From NCBI GenBank assembly GCA_039513195.1, contig JBCCRM010000020.1:1-64000 (forward strand): a stretch of 64,000 nt of DNA. Direction: 5' to 3'. Of this stretch, positions 1 to 8,885 are shown piece by piece (the first letter of the stretch is position 1; each line of letters starts with the position of its first letter). Source of the DNA: Thermohalobaculum sp039513195 (GTDB lineage: Bacteria; Pseudomonadota; Alphaproteobacteria; Rhodobacterales; Rhodobacteraceae). Both the position numbers and the translations under genes were made by a program. The notes under the pieces are model-generated. The model was not told the origin of the DNA, made no database searches, and saw only the letters and a program-made list of their open reading frames with translations.

Positions 1-1
1 A

Positions 2-319
2 GCGCAGGTCGGCGTGCCCTCGATGATGCTGTCGAGTTCCGGCGAACACTACGCGCTCGAGGTCAAGGGCGACTCGATGATCGATGCTGGGATCCATGAG
101 GGCGATATCGTGGTGATCGAGCGCCAGTCGAGCGCCGAGAATGGCGATATCATCGTGGCCCTGATCGACGACCACGAGGCGACCCTTAAACGCCTGCGCC
201 GGAAGGGCGGCGCTATCGCGCTAGAGGCGGCAAACCCTGCCTATGGCACGCGCCTCTACCGAACCGATCAGGTAAAGATCCAAGGCAGGCTGGTCGGATT
301 GATCCGGAACTACGAGTGA
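2..319 (+). CDS. lexA: LexA repressor, C-terminal protease domain (5' end outside window)
   Basis: This is the 3' part of the SOS repressor; the reading frame is open from the window edge, so the DNA-binding domain and the Ala-Gly cleavage site lie upstream. Visible are the S24 peptidase (LexA/UmuD) features: the catalytic serine in the GDSM motif (codon at 74-76) and the catalytic lysine in ATLKR (codon at 188-190), followed by the usual short C-terminal strand ending in GLIRNYE. LexA represses DNA-damage genes and self-cleaves when RecA is activated. comEC lies convergently just downstream. The family call is secure; the gene is only incomplete because of the window. Confidence 0.95.
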   Translation, partial: AQVGVPSMMLSSSGEHYALEVKGDSMIDAGIHEGDIVVIERQSSAENGDIIVALIDDHEATLKRLRRKGGAIALEAANPAYGTRLYRTDQVKIQGRLVGLIRNYE

Positions 320-328
320 GTGCCAAGG

Positions 329-2491
329 CTATTCTAAGCTTGTAGTGGGACGCCGTGACCACAACCTGGATGACCGGCCGCGGACACCTTCGATCCTGAC
401 GAGATCCGGGCCCTCGACCCAGACTGCCGTGGCACCGAGGCCGATGAGGGCTTCTTTCCCGAGATAGCGGCACGGACCGTCGACCGCTTGCCCATGCGGC
501 GCGACCAAAATCGTCTTGGGGCGGCATTCTCGGTTCAGCAAGGTTGGCTCCGGTCGGCGCGCATGGGTCGCGGCGAGGCGCCAGTTATGGGGCAAATGGG
601 CTGTCGTGATGCCTCCTCTGCGCACAAAGCCTTCTCTGTCCGCAGCTTCGACTTGAGCCGCGGCATCGCCATCACGGCGCAACCAAGTCTCGGCGACGAA
701 ACTCTGCGCTTTCGGATGGTCGAGAGACCGGCCCTCCGGCCCCATTACGCCCAGCAACCGCCCCTCCGATGCGATGAGAAGATCTGGGCGCGGCTCGCCT
801 GCCCCGGCCCATAGGGCCAGTCCGACGGCGATACCCGCGAGCCCCATAAGCCGCCACGGCCCGCGCCAGAGGAACAACCACAGTCCGCCAAGGCTGATCG
901 CGGGCAACACCGTGGCCCCACCAGCGGCGACCATCCGCGCGGCCCCGGGCAGCGCCGCCGTCCAATGGGCGACACCCAGCACCCAGTCGATGCCCGCGCC
1001 CATCGCCTGCAGGGCCAAAGGCGCGAGGCCAAAGGGCGCGAACAGACCGGCGGCAATTGCAGCCGGCGCAATCAATAGCCCCATCGGCGGTACAGCGAGC
1101 AGGTTTGCGATCAGCCCATAGGCCCCCATCCGGTTGAAGTGAAACGCCGAAAACGGCGCCGTCGCCACGCCCGCGAGCACGCTCGTCAGAACCAACCCAC
1201 CGAGATAGAGCGCAGCTTTGCGGCGCAGGCGGAAAGCCCACCCATCCCTCTGGTTTTGTTTGGGCAATCGCGCCCGGTCCCGGATCGCCTCGTATCCCGC
1301 CACCAGCGCCGTCGTGGCGGCAAAACTCATCTGAAACCCGACATCGAGGAGACTGACCGGGCGGATCGTGAGCAAGATGGCGGCGGCGAGCGCGAGAGCC
1401 CGCAGAGAGATTGCCGGCCGGTCGAGGAGCACCGCGACCAACGCGACGGCGACCATCACATAGGCACGTTGCGTGGCGACGGTCGCCCCCGCCATGGCCA
1501 AATACGCCGCCCCGGCGAGCAGCGCGGCCAGGGCCGCGATCTTTTTGCCCGGAAGGGTCACCGCCAGGCTTGGCGAGAGCGCGACCCCGAAACGGACGGC
1601 GGTGAACACCAGGCCGGCCAGGATCCCCATATGGAGGCCGGAGATCGCGAGCAGATGGGCAAGGGTTGAGATTCTCAGCGCCTCGGCGTCGGCGTCGGCG
1701 ATCTGCGCGCGGTCGCCCACGATGATCGCGGCAGCAAATGCCCCGGACGCGCCTGGCAGCGCCGCGCGCACGGCCGCGGAGATGCCTAGCCGCGTTTCCG
1801 TCAACCAGGCGCGAGCCCGATCGTAGGCGCCTGGCGGCGGCCCTGCCCCGACCGCCTCGGTCCCGCGGATCAGCAGCGGCGCCGTGTGAGTATAGCCCAC
1901 CGCGCCAAGGCCTTCGAAGAATGCGCGGCGGCGGAAGTCGAACGCTCCCGGCTCCGCCGGTTCGCCCGGTGGCAACAGGGTCGTGTAGACCCTTAGGCGC
2001 GTGCCCGGCGGCGGCGGCACCTCAACGCCGAGAAGGGTGATCCGCACCCGCGCCGGTGTCTCCTCCGCCGTCAGGCCATAGACGACCACCCGGTCCAAGA
2101 GCACCCGCGGCGCACCGGAGGCCGAGCGCGAGAGACCGATGACCCGCCCCTCTACCGTCTCGGCCATGCGCTGATCCAGCATCGGCGCCGCGACCCGGTG
2201 CGCGGACCAAAGCGCCAGCGCAAATCCCGCGGTGACCGCGAAGACTACCCAGGCGGCGATTAGACCCGCAGCCCCGGCCCGCGCCGCGAACCGGGTGATC
2301 AGCGCGGCGCCCGGCAGCGCAGGCAGGGCGGCAGTCCAGACCGGCGGCTCTACAGGCCAAGCGAAATAGGCCCCGATCCCGAGGCCCATCAGCACCGGCA
2401 CCCAAAGGATCGCTCGGCGGCTTTCCAATGCCCAAATCCGGGCGAAATCAGGCCTCAGCCGCACCTTGCTCCCTCTGACTGCCTGTCCCAT
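329..2491 (-). CDS. comEC: ComEC/Rec2-family competence membrane protein
   Basis: A 720-residue polytopic membrane protein. The N-terminal quarter has two hydrophobic helices and a soluble segment typical of DUF4131; the middle (about residues 235-500) has the ComEC core, including the LAISGLHMGIL stretch that is diagnostic of the family, followed by many hydrophobic helices. In the family this forms the inner-membrane channel for single-stranded DNA uptake. The C-terminal part is soluble, but I see no HxHxDH metal motif, so it does not look like an intact metallo-beta-lactamase domain. It is divergent from gltX across about 64 bases and converges on lexA. The ATG at 2491 gives the expected length, although no strong ribosome site precedes it. 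Confidence 0.9.
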   Translation of the reverse strand: MGQAVRGSKVRLRPDFARIWALESRRAILWVPVLMGLGIGAYFAWPVEPPVWTAALPALPGAALITRFAARAGAAGLIAAWVVFAVTAGFALALWSAHRVAAPMLDQRMAETVEGRVIGLSRSASGAPRVLLDRVVVYGLTAEETPARVRITLLGVEVPPPPGTRLRVYTTLLPPGEPAEPGAFDFRRRAFFEGLGAVGYTHTAPLLIRGTEAVGAGPPPGAYDRARAWLTETRLGISAAVRAALPGASGAFAAAIIVGDRAQIADADAEALRISTLAHLLAISGLHMGILAGLVFTAVRFGVALSPSLAVTLPGKKIAALAALLAGAAYLAMAGATVATQRAYVMVAVALVAVLLDRPAISLRALALAAAILLTIRPVSLLDVGFQMSFAATTALVAGYEAIRDRARLPKQNQRDGWAFRLRRKAALYLGGLVLTSVLAGVATAPFSAFHFNRMGAYGLIANLLAVPPMGLLIAPAAIAAGLFAPFGLAPLALQAMGAGIDWVLGVAHWTAALPGAARMVAAGGATVLPAISLGGLWLFLWRGPWRLMGLAGIAVGLALWAGAGEPRPDLLIASEGRLLGVMGPEGRSLDHPKAQSFVAETWLRRDGDAAAQVEAADREGFVRRGGITTAHLPHNWRLAATHARRPEPTLLNRECRPKTILVAPHGQAVDGPCRYLGKEALIGLGATAVWVEGPDLVRIEGVRGRSSRLWSRRPTTSLE

Positions 2492-2555
2492 AAAGGGGCC
2501 GCCGCGACGCCAAGCATAGGGCGAGCGCCCGGCCCGTCATACCCCGAGGACGCCC

Positions 2556-3971
2556 ATGACCGATGCCGCCGTTGTCACGCGTTTCGCGCCTTCGCCGACC
2601 GGGTTCCTACATATCGGGGGCGCGCGGACGGCGCTCTTCAATTGGCTTTTCGCGCGCCACCATGGCGGACGCTTCCTGCTGCGCATCGAGGACACCGACC
2701 GCGCTCGGTCCACGCCCGAGGCGACCGAGGCGATCTTCGACGGGATGCGCTGGTTGGGTCTGGACTGGGATGGCGAGGCGGTCAGCCAATTCTCCCGCAT
2801 CGACCGCCATGCAGCGGCGGCAGACGAGATGCTGGCGCGTGGCAACGCCTACCGCTGTTACGCAACCAAGGCGGAGATCGATGCCTTCCGTAAGACCGCC
2901 AAAGCCGCCGGACGCCCGCCGCTGTTCCAAAGTCCTTGGCGTGACAAAGGCCCGTCGGATTGGCCCGACGGTCCCTACACGGTCCGGCTAAAGGCCCCGC
3001 GGGATGGGCAGGTCTCGGTCGAAGACGCGGTGCAAGGCAACGTGACCTGGGCGGCGGATCAGATTGACGATCTGATCCTGCTCCGATCCGACGGCACGCC
3101 CACCTATATGCTGGCAGTGGTGGTCGACGATCACGAGATGGGCGTAAGCCATGTCATCCGCGGCGATGACCATCTGACCAATGCCGCGCGGCAGACGCTT
3201 ATCTATCAGGGCCTCGGTTGGCCGGTGCCGGTTTTTGCGCATATCCCGCTGATCCACGGGCCGGACGGCGCCAAGCTTTCGAAACGCCATGGCGCCCTGG
3301 GGGTCGAAGCCTATCGCGAGATGGGCTATGTGCCGCGGGCGCTGCGCAACTACCTAGCGCGGCTCGGCTGGAGCCATGGGGACGACGAGTTCTTTACCAC
3401 CGAGCAGGCAATCGAGTGGTTCGGGCTCGGCGCCGTAGGGCGTTCGCCGGCTCGGTTCGACTTCGCCAAGCTCGAAAACCTGAATGGCCAGCATCTGCGC
3501 ACGATGGCGGCGGCGGAGGTCATGAGCGCCCTCGACGCCTTTTCCGCAGCGCAGCATCGCGAGGCGCCGGTAGGCGAGAAACGGTCGATGCTGCTGCAGG
3601 CGATGCCAGGCCTGAAAGAGCGTGCCAAGACACTGATGGAACTCATTGATATGGCGCATTATATCACCACAGATCGCCCTCTTACCTTCGACGAAAAGGC
3701 GGCGAAGTCTCTCAGCGCTGACGCCTGCGTGATGCTGGGTCGTTTGACCCCGCATCTGCAAAATGCTAGCCAATGGGGATCTGGCGATCTCGAAGAACTG
3801 GCCCGGGCCTTCGCCGAGGCAGAGGGGCTAAAACTGGGCAAGGTCGCCCAGCCATTGCGCGCCGCTCTGACGGGCCGTGCAGTCAGCCCCGGCGTCTTCG
3901 ATGTGATGGTAACTCTGGGCCAGGCCGAGACACTTGGGCGACTTCAGGACGCGTTGACTGCACGGGTCTGA
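2556..3971 (+). CDS. gltX: Glutamyl-tRNA synthetase
   Basis: A class I aminoacyl-tRNA synthetase of 471 residues, normal for bacterial GluRS, charging tRNA-Glu (and tRNA-Gln where the indirect pathway is used). The HIGH-type motif is HIGG at residues 19-22, within the FAPSPTG context, and the KMSKS-type loop is KLSKR at residues 240-244. An anticodon-binding helical domain follows from about residue 320. The ATG at 2556 immediately precedes the conserved first strand. Citrate synthase follows 73 bases downstream on the same strand. Confidence 0.97.
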   Translation: MTDAAVVTRFAPSPTGFLHIGGARTALFNWLFARHHGGRFLLRIEDTDRARSTPEATEAIFDGMRWLGLDWDGEAVSQFSRIDRHAAAADEMLARGNAYRCYATKAEIDAFRKTAKAAGRPPLFQSPWRDKGPSDWPDGPYTVRLKAPRDGQVSVEDAVQGNVTWAADQIDDLILLRSDGTPTYMLAVVVDDHEMGVSHVIRGDDHLTNAARQTLIYQGLGWPVPVFAHIPLIHGPDGAKLSKRHGALGVEAYREMGYVPRALRNYLARLGWSHGDDEFFTTEQAIEWFGLGAVGRSPARFDFAKLENLNGQHLRTMAAAEVMSALDAFSAAQHREAPVGEKRSMLLQAMPGLKERAKTLMELIDMAHYITTDRPLTFDEKAAKSLSADACVMLGRLTPHLQNASQWGSGDLEELARAFAEAEGLKLGKVAQPLRAALTGRAVSPGVFDVMVTLGQAETLGRLQDALTARV

Positions 3972-4044
3972 GGAACGCTCCTAACCGGAAGCCGCGGCAT
4001 GGGCGAGTACCCAAAACTCCGCGATCTTGATGAGGGAGATTTCC

Positions 4045-5340
4045 ATGCGCGACGAATCCCGCACCGCCACGATCACAGTCGACGGCAAATCCGTTGACTT
4101 CCCGATAATCGACGGTGTGCACGGCCCCGCGGTGATCGATATCCGTCGGCTTTATGCCGAACTCGACATGTTTACCTATGATCCGGGTTTCACCTCGACG
4201 GGCAGCTGCGCCTCAACCATCACCTATATCGACGGCGATGTCGGTGAGTTGCTCTATCGCGGCTACTCCATCGACGAGCTTGCCCAGCAGAGCCACTATC
4301 TCGAGGTCTGTTACCTGCTCCTCTACGGCGAGTTGCCGACCGCCGCACAGCTCGAGGACTTCGAGTTCCGGGTAACCCGCCACACCATGCTCCACGAGCA
4401 GATGCAGAATTTCTACCGCGGTTTCCGACGCGATGCGCATCCGATGGCCATCGTTTGCGGCGTCGTCGGCGCCATGTCAGCTTTCTACCACGACAGCACC
4501 GACATCAACGACCCATGGCAGCGAGAGGTCGCGTCGATCCGGATGATCGCAAAGCTGCCGACGATCTGTGCTTGGGCCTATAAATACTCGATCGGACAGC
4601 CCTTCATCTATCCGCGCAATGACCTCGATTACGCGTCGAACTTCGTCCATATGTGCTTCGCGGTGCCATGCGAGGAATACAAGGTCGACCCGATCATCTC
4701 CCGCGCCATGGATCGGATCATGACGCTCCATGCGGATCATGAGCAGAACGCCTCGACCTCCACCGTGCGTCTTGCTGGCTCCTCCCAGGCCAACCCGTTC
4801 GCCTGCATTGCGGCGGGTGTCGCGAGCCTCTGGGGTCCGGCCCATGGCGGCGCTAACCAGGCCTGTCTAGAGATGCTGCGCGAGATCGGCACGCCCGACC
4901 GGGTTGCAGAGTATGTCAAAAAGGCCCAAGACAAAAATGACAGCTTCCGCCTGATGGGCTTTGGCCATCGGGTCTACAAGAACTACGATCCGCGGGCGAA
5001 GGTGATGCAGGAAACCGCGCAGGAGGTGCTCGGCCTTCTGGGGGTGGAGAACAACCCGATCCTGCAAACCGCCCAAGCGCTGGAGAAGGTGGCGCTGGAA
5101 GACCCCTATTTCGTCGAACGCAAGCTTTACCCGAATGTCGACTTCTATTCCGGCATCATTCTGGAGGCGATGGGGTTCCCAACCTCGATGTTCACGCCGA
5201 TCTTCGCACTGTCCCGAACTGTTGGCTGGATCGCCCAGTGGAAAGAGATGATCGAGGATCCAGTGCAGCGCATCGGCCGCCCACGCCAACTTTATACCGG
5301 CGCAGCGAAGCGCGCTTATCTGGAGGTCGGCAACCGCTAA
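4045..5340 (+). CDS. gltA: Citrate synthase (type II, hexameric family)
   Basis: A 431-residue citrate synthase that condenses acetyl-CoA and oxaloacetate at entry to the TCA cycle. Conserved active-site regions are visible: GPAHGGANQA, GFGHRVYKNYDPRA and the C-terminal KLYPNVDFYSG with the catalytic aspartate. The reading frame can be extended to a TTG at 4027 and ATG at 4030, but a good ribosome site (AGGGAGA, 4033-4039) sits at the right distance from the ATG at 4045, so that start is preferred. It follows gltX. After the stop comes a repeat-rich accessory region. Confidence 0.97.
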   Translation: MRDESRTATITVDGKSVDFPIIDGVHGPAVIDIRRLYAELDMFTYDPGFTSTGSCASTITYIDGDVGELLYRGYSIDELAQQSHYLEVCYLLLYGELPTAAQLEDFEFRVTRHTMLHEQMQNFYRGFRRDAHPMAIVCGVVGAMSAFYHDSTDINDPWQREVASIRMIAKLPTICAWAYKYSIGQPFIYPRNDLDYASNFVHMCFAVPCEEYKVDPIISRAMDRIMTLHADHEQNASTSTVRLAGSSQANPFACIAAGVASLWGPAHGGANQACLEMLREIGTPDRVAEYVKKAQDKNDSFRLMGFGHRVYKNYDPRAKVMQETAQEVLGLLGVENNPILQTAQALEKVALEDPYFVERKLYPNVDFYSGIILEAMGFPTSMFTPIFALSRTVGWIAQWKEMIEDPVQRIGRPRQLYTGAAKRAYLEVGNR

Positions 5341-5411
5341 AGGCCGGAACCGGGGCAGGTCGGGGGTGGCGCGGCGCAGCCCGCCACCGCGCAGTAGCGC
5401 GACCGGTCCTT

Positions 5412-5492
5412 AGGGCGTTTTCCGGCCAATCTGAGTCAGGTGAGCGTCACGAAAATTCGTAAAAACAATGCCTTAGAGCGCGAGGATCGACG
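5412..5492 (+). repeat. 81-bp dispersed repeat, copy A
   Basis: This is one of three related 81-bp segments in the window; the others, on the opposite strand, are at 12364-12444 and 62041-62121. The three align end to end without obvious gaps. Shared blocks are GCCAATCTGA near the left end, CACGAAAA or CGCGAAAA in the middle and CTTAGAGCGCGAGGA (CTTGAGCGCGAGAA in copy B) at the right. The inner palindrome is partly decayed in this copy. It lies between gltA and an IS5 relic, outside any gene. Confidence 0.75.
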
Positions 5493-5589
5493 CAACCAGG
5501 TCGGAACACGCTCAAGGTTCGGGACCCATAAAGGGGATTCCCAGGATGGAGCTGCTGTGAGTCAAACTTCCTAATGTGGGGAGTTTACG

Positions 5590-6007
5590 ATGTCCGAGCA
5601 CCACTGCTGGCTTTCCGAGGCACAGTTTGCCCGTCTTCGCCCTCTGCTGCCGAACAAGCCTCGCGGCGTGCCACGCGTGGACGACCGGCGCGGGATCAGC
5701 GGGATCATCCACGTTTGCGCTCAGGATGTCGCTGGAAGGGCGCGCCCGCCGCCTATGGGCCGCCTACGAGAGCGACGGCCTTCGCCGGTTCCTTGCCAGG
5801 CGCACCACCGAGCCGGTGATCAAGCCGAACCCGACCTGCAAGCGGCCCGCCCCTTGAGACCGCGCTGCCTTCCGCGCCAGAAACGCCATCGCGCGCATGT
5901 TCTCGCAGCTCAAGAACTGGCGCCGCGTCGCAACCCGCTACGACAAGCTCAAGGACACCTACTCAGCCACCGTCCAACTCGCCGCAACCGTCCTGTTCCG
6001 GTTGTGA
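5590..6007 (+). pseudogene. IS5-family transposase relic
   Basis: The start matches the N-terminus of IS5-type transposases (motifs WLSEAQFARLRPLLP and, after a frameshift near 5718, SGCRWKGAPAAYGPP). A large internal deletion then removes the DDE catalytic core, and a third segment at 5879-6007 encodes a typical C-terminus (ARMFSQLKNWRR, ATRYDKL) ending in TGA. The remnant is about 420 bases against some 800 expected, in at least two frames, so it is not functional. No clean terminal inverted repeats were found. It lies about 100 bases after repeat copy A. Confidence 0.85.
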
Positions 6008-6215
6008 GCCCCGAGCCTAGAGCACTACCGATGGACCACGTTGGGGCATGACCGGCCCCAGCGGTCTACCTCAACGGAAGACGCTGACACCTCTACCCTC
6101 CCCGCCGCCGGGCCAGTCCGCAATGCCTGCCACCGGGCAATGACCTATCGCGGAGCCGCGCTCCGCGATTCCGCATCGCTGGACGGCCGGGCCTGTGCCG
6201 CTCTACTGTTTACGC

Positions 6216-7121
6216 ATGACCCCAACAAAGGCCGCTGCGCCCGTCCTTTTCATGCTCGCTGCGGCGCTCCTCTGGGGGCTCTGGTGGTTGCCGATCCGCT
6301 GGGTCGAAAGTCTCGGCATCACAGGCCTTTGGCCCGGGGTCGCACTCTGCCTCGGCGCCCTGCCGGTCACGGCGGCTCTCGCTCTTTGGCGCCGGGGGCC
6401 CTGGCCCTCCCGCCACACTCTCGCCGGCGCCGTCTTGATCGGCATGGCGATGATGCTCTATGGGGGCTCGCTGAGCTTCACTGATGTGGTGCGGGCAGTC
6501 CTGCTCTTCTACCTGGCGCCAGCTTGGAGCATCTTGATCGAATATGTCTGGCTCGGCCGCCGCTTCCGGGCCTACGACGCCCTGGCGCTTGGCTGCGCAA
6601 TAGCGGGCATCGCGATGATCACCCGAGGCGAGATACCCCTGGAGGGCGCGGGCGCCGTGGGCGATTGGATGGCGCTCTTGTCCGGCATGGCATGGTCGGC
6701 GGGATCGGCCTTGATCTTCACCGGTCGATCCCTCGACGCCTATGGGATCTCGCTGATGGCGGTGACCGCGGCAGCACTCAGCGGCACCGCGATTGCGCTC
6801 CTGGCCGGCGATGTCGCCGGCAACATCGGCGGGGGCCCTGCCGCGGTGGCGGCAGCAGCTGGGGCCGGAGCGCTCTACACCGCGCCGATCATTCTGGGCA
6901 CCGTTTGGGGCGCGATCCGGCTTGCCCCCGCGACGCTCAGTTTCCTGCTTACCGCCGAGATCATTTCGGGCGTCGGCTCCAGCGCACTGCTCTTAGACGA
7001 GCCGTTCGGCTGGATCGAGTTGGCGGGCGCGATCCTGATCATCGCCGGGGCCATGGTCGAAGTATTTCGCCCTGACGGCGCGGCGAAGGCGGACGCGCCG
7101 CCAGGCCAGCTCGGCGCCTGA
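6216..7121 (+). CDS. EamA/DMT-family transporter
   Basis: A hydrophobic protein of about 301 residues with roughly ten predicted membrane helices arranged as two EamA repeats (about residues 5-135 and 145-285), as in drug/metabolite exporters. The C-terminal half shows the usual LLLDEPFGWIELAGAILI-like segment. The substrate cannot be inferred. The ATG at 6216 is chosen because it directly precedes the first charged residues and helix; a GTG at 6195 in the same frame would add seven residues, and neither has a clear ribosome site. It is a single gene between an IS5 relic and a convergent creatinase. Confidence 0.85.
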   Translation: MTPTKAAAPVLFMLAAALLWGLWWLPIRWVESLGITGLWPGVALCLGALPVTAALALWRRGPWPSRHTLAGAVLIGMAMMLYGGSLSFTDVVRAVLLFYLAPAWSILIEYVWLGRRFRAYDALALGCAIAGIAMITRGEIPLEGAGAVGDWMALLSGMAWSAGSALIFTGRSLDAYGISLMAVTAAALSGTAIALLAGDVAGNIGGGPAAVAAAAGAGALYTAPIILGTVWGAIRLAPATLSFLLTAEIISGVGSSALLLDEPFGWIELAGAILIIAGAMVEVFRPDGAAKADAPPGQLGA

Positions 7122-7273
7122 CTTCTCAGACCGGGACGACCGGTTGCCTCAAGACCTTCCTCGACCGATCCGTCCGCAATGCCACAGCACAGGAACGCCA
7201 GGCCGCGGCCAGTCGCCTTCGCCATCAACCGCCTCCACCGCAGGGCAACCGATCAACCGGCACATACACCGCG

Positions 7274-8491
7274 TCAGACGGCAATCACATTGGCGTCGGG
7301 GCCGTAGGGGAAACCGGTGATGTTTTCGGCGCCCTCCTCTGTCAGGATCAGAATGTCATGCTCGCGATACCCACCGGCGCCGGGCGTGCCGGGCGGGATC
7401 GCCAGCATCGGCTCCATCGAGACGACCATGCCCGGCTCCAGCACCGTCTGGATATCCTCGCGGAACTCCAAACCCGCCTCGCGACCATAATAGTGCGAGA
7501 GGATCCCGAAGGAGTGACCGTAGCCGAAACTGCGATACTGCAGCAAGGCGCGGTCCGCAAAGAAGGCATTGATTTCATGGCAGATATCGCTGCACCTGGC
7601 GCCTGGCTTGATGAGCGACAGCCCAAGTTCATGGGCGGCGACATTCGCTTCCCAAACCGCGCGAGAGGCCGCGTCCGGCTCACCCAGAAACAGCGTCCGC
7701 TCCAGCGCAGTGTAGTATCCCGAGATCATCGGAAAGGCGTTCATGCTCAGGGCGTCGCCAGCCTCCAACCGCCGCCCCGTAACCGGGTTATGGCCGCCAT
7801 CGGTATTGGGGCCGGATTGCAGCCAGCACCAGGTGTCACGGTACTCGGCATCCGGGAAGGCGTCCGCAATCGCGTGCTCCGTCGCGTCGCGCCCGGCCAT
7901 CGCCACATCGATCTCGCGCACTCCGGGGGCAATCGCATCGCGCATCGCTGCCCCTCCGAGATCGGCGATCCGCGCGCCCTCGCGTATCAGAGCGATCTCT
8001 TCAGTGGATTTGACCATCCGCTGACGCATGGTGGCGGGCGCGATGTCGACCGTATCCGGCGCGTCGGCAAACGCATCGAGCGCGGCCCGACCCGCTATAG
8101 TCAGGTGGTCAGCCTCCACCCCGACCCGGCGCGAGCCACCCGCAAGATCCGCAACCGCGCGCCAGTAGTTGTCGCGCTGCCAATCGGTGTAGATCACGCT
8201 TTCCGCGACCGACCGCCGCCAGGGCTGGCCGGCATCGATCAGCGGCGAGACGACCGCGACCCTGTCGGGCGTTACGACCGCCGCGTAGGGCCGCCCAAAA
8301 CTGCAATACAGAAAGCCGGTATAGTAGGCGATGTTGTGCATCGATGTGAGGAGCACGACAGGCAGATCGTCTGCCGCCATGATGCCTCGCAGATCCCCAA
8401 GGCGGCGGTCGTATTCGGCGTCGGAGAAGGGCAGCGCGGCGCGCGCCTCCCCCTTATAGGCGAGAAAAGCGGGATGGCTGGGCGTGGTCAT
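7274..8491 (-). CDS. Creatinase (creatine amidinohydrolase), M24 family
   Basis: A 405-residue pita-bread-fold protein closely resembling pseudomonad creatinases, which hydrolyse creatine to sarcosine and urea. Diagnostic segments include YYTGFLYCSFGRPYA, QPWRRSVAE, YTDWQRDNYW and SGPNTDGGHNPVTG, in which the histidine (residue 234) matches the catalytic base of characterised creatinases. The C-terminal FGYGHSFGILSHYYGREAGLE and VVSMEPML also match. Metal-binding residues of true M24 peptidases are not expected in creatinase. It stands alone: no creatininase or sarcosine oxidase is next to it, although HyuA/HyuB genes of the N-methylhydantoinase family occur near 56-60 kb. Downstream of its start lies a decayed region. 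Confidence 0.88.
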   Translation of the reverse strand: MTTPSHPAFLAYKGEARAALPFSDAEYDRRLGDLRGIMAADDLPVVLLTSMHNIAYYTGFLYCSFGRPYAAVVTPDRVAVVSPLIDAGQPWRRSVAESVIYTDWQRDNYWRAVADLAGGSRRVGVEADHLTIAGRAALDAFADAPDTVDIAPATMRQRMVKSTEEIALIREGARIADLGGAAMRDAIAPGVREIDVAMAGRDATEHAIADAFPDAEYRDTWCWLQSGPNTDGGHNPVTGRRLEAGDALSMNAFPMISGYYTALERTLFLGEPDAASRAVWEANVAAHELGLSLIKPGARCSDICHEINAFFADRALLQYRSFGYGHSFGILSHYYGREAGLEFREDIQTVLEPGMVVSMEPMLAIPPGTPGAGGYREHDILILTEEGAENITGFPYGPDANVIAV

Positions 8492-8559
8492 GGGCTGCTC
8501 CGGGCACGGCGACGGAATGTCAACCTACGCCGCCCCTTGCCCCGATTGCACGCGCCTTT

Positions 8560-8885
8560 CTGCAGCCTGTCCCGTCATGGGCCGAGGGGACAGCCTTGGC
8601 GAGGACCAGTTCAATCGCGAGGAAAACCCTACAATCAGGTCCAAAATGGCAATGAAGCGGATTCGGTCTATGCCATGGACCACCACTTTGCGTATGAGCT
8701 GGATGAAACCGTCGAAGAGCGGGACCGCAACCCCATCAATCAATGGGAGCGCCACTAAAGGCGTAACGCCGCCGGCGCCGAAGATGCCGAACAGCGTGGC
8801 GGAGCGGATGTTCGACTGGAAGCGGTAGAGCGAGAATGAGATCCGAAGCGGCAGCACTCGGGGCACGGACGCCATAGACGATCTC
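8560..8885 (-). pseudogene. Relic of phosphonate ABC transporter permease (PhnE C-terminal part)
   Basis: The minus-strand frame encodes VPRVLPLRISFSLYRFQSN followed by IRSATLFGIFGAGG, the highly characteristic PhnE segment around the cytoplasmic coupling loop. Beyond GAGG the match weakens, though a final hydrophobic segment ending in SSRL resembles the PhnE C-terminus. The N-terminal two thirds of a permease is missing and no ATP-binding or binding-protein gene is nearby. I therefore read it as a remnant of a lost phosphonate uptake operon. The exact ends are approximate. Confidence 0.6.

Noticed and set aside
7358..8758. Long plus-strand open frame of 466 codons opposite creatinase
   Set aside because: It is antisense to a clear creatinase, with no domain; it is an artefact of the high GC content.
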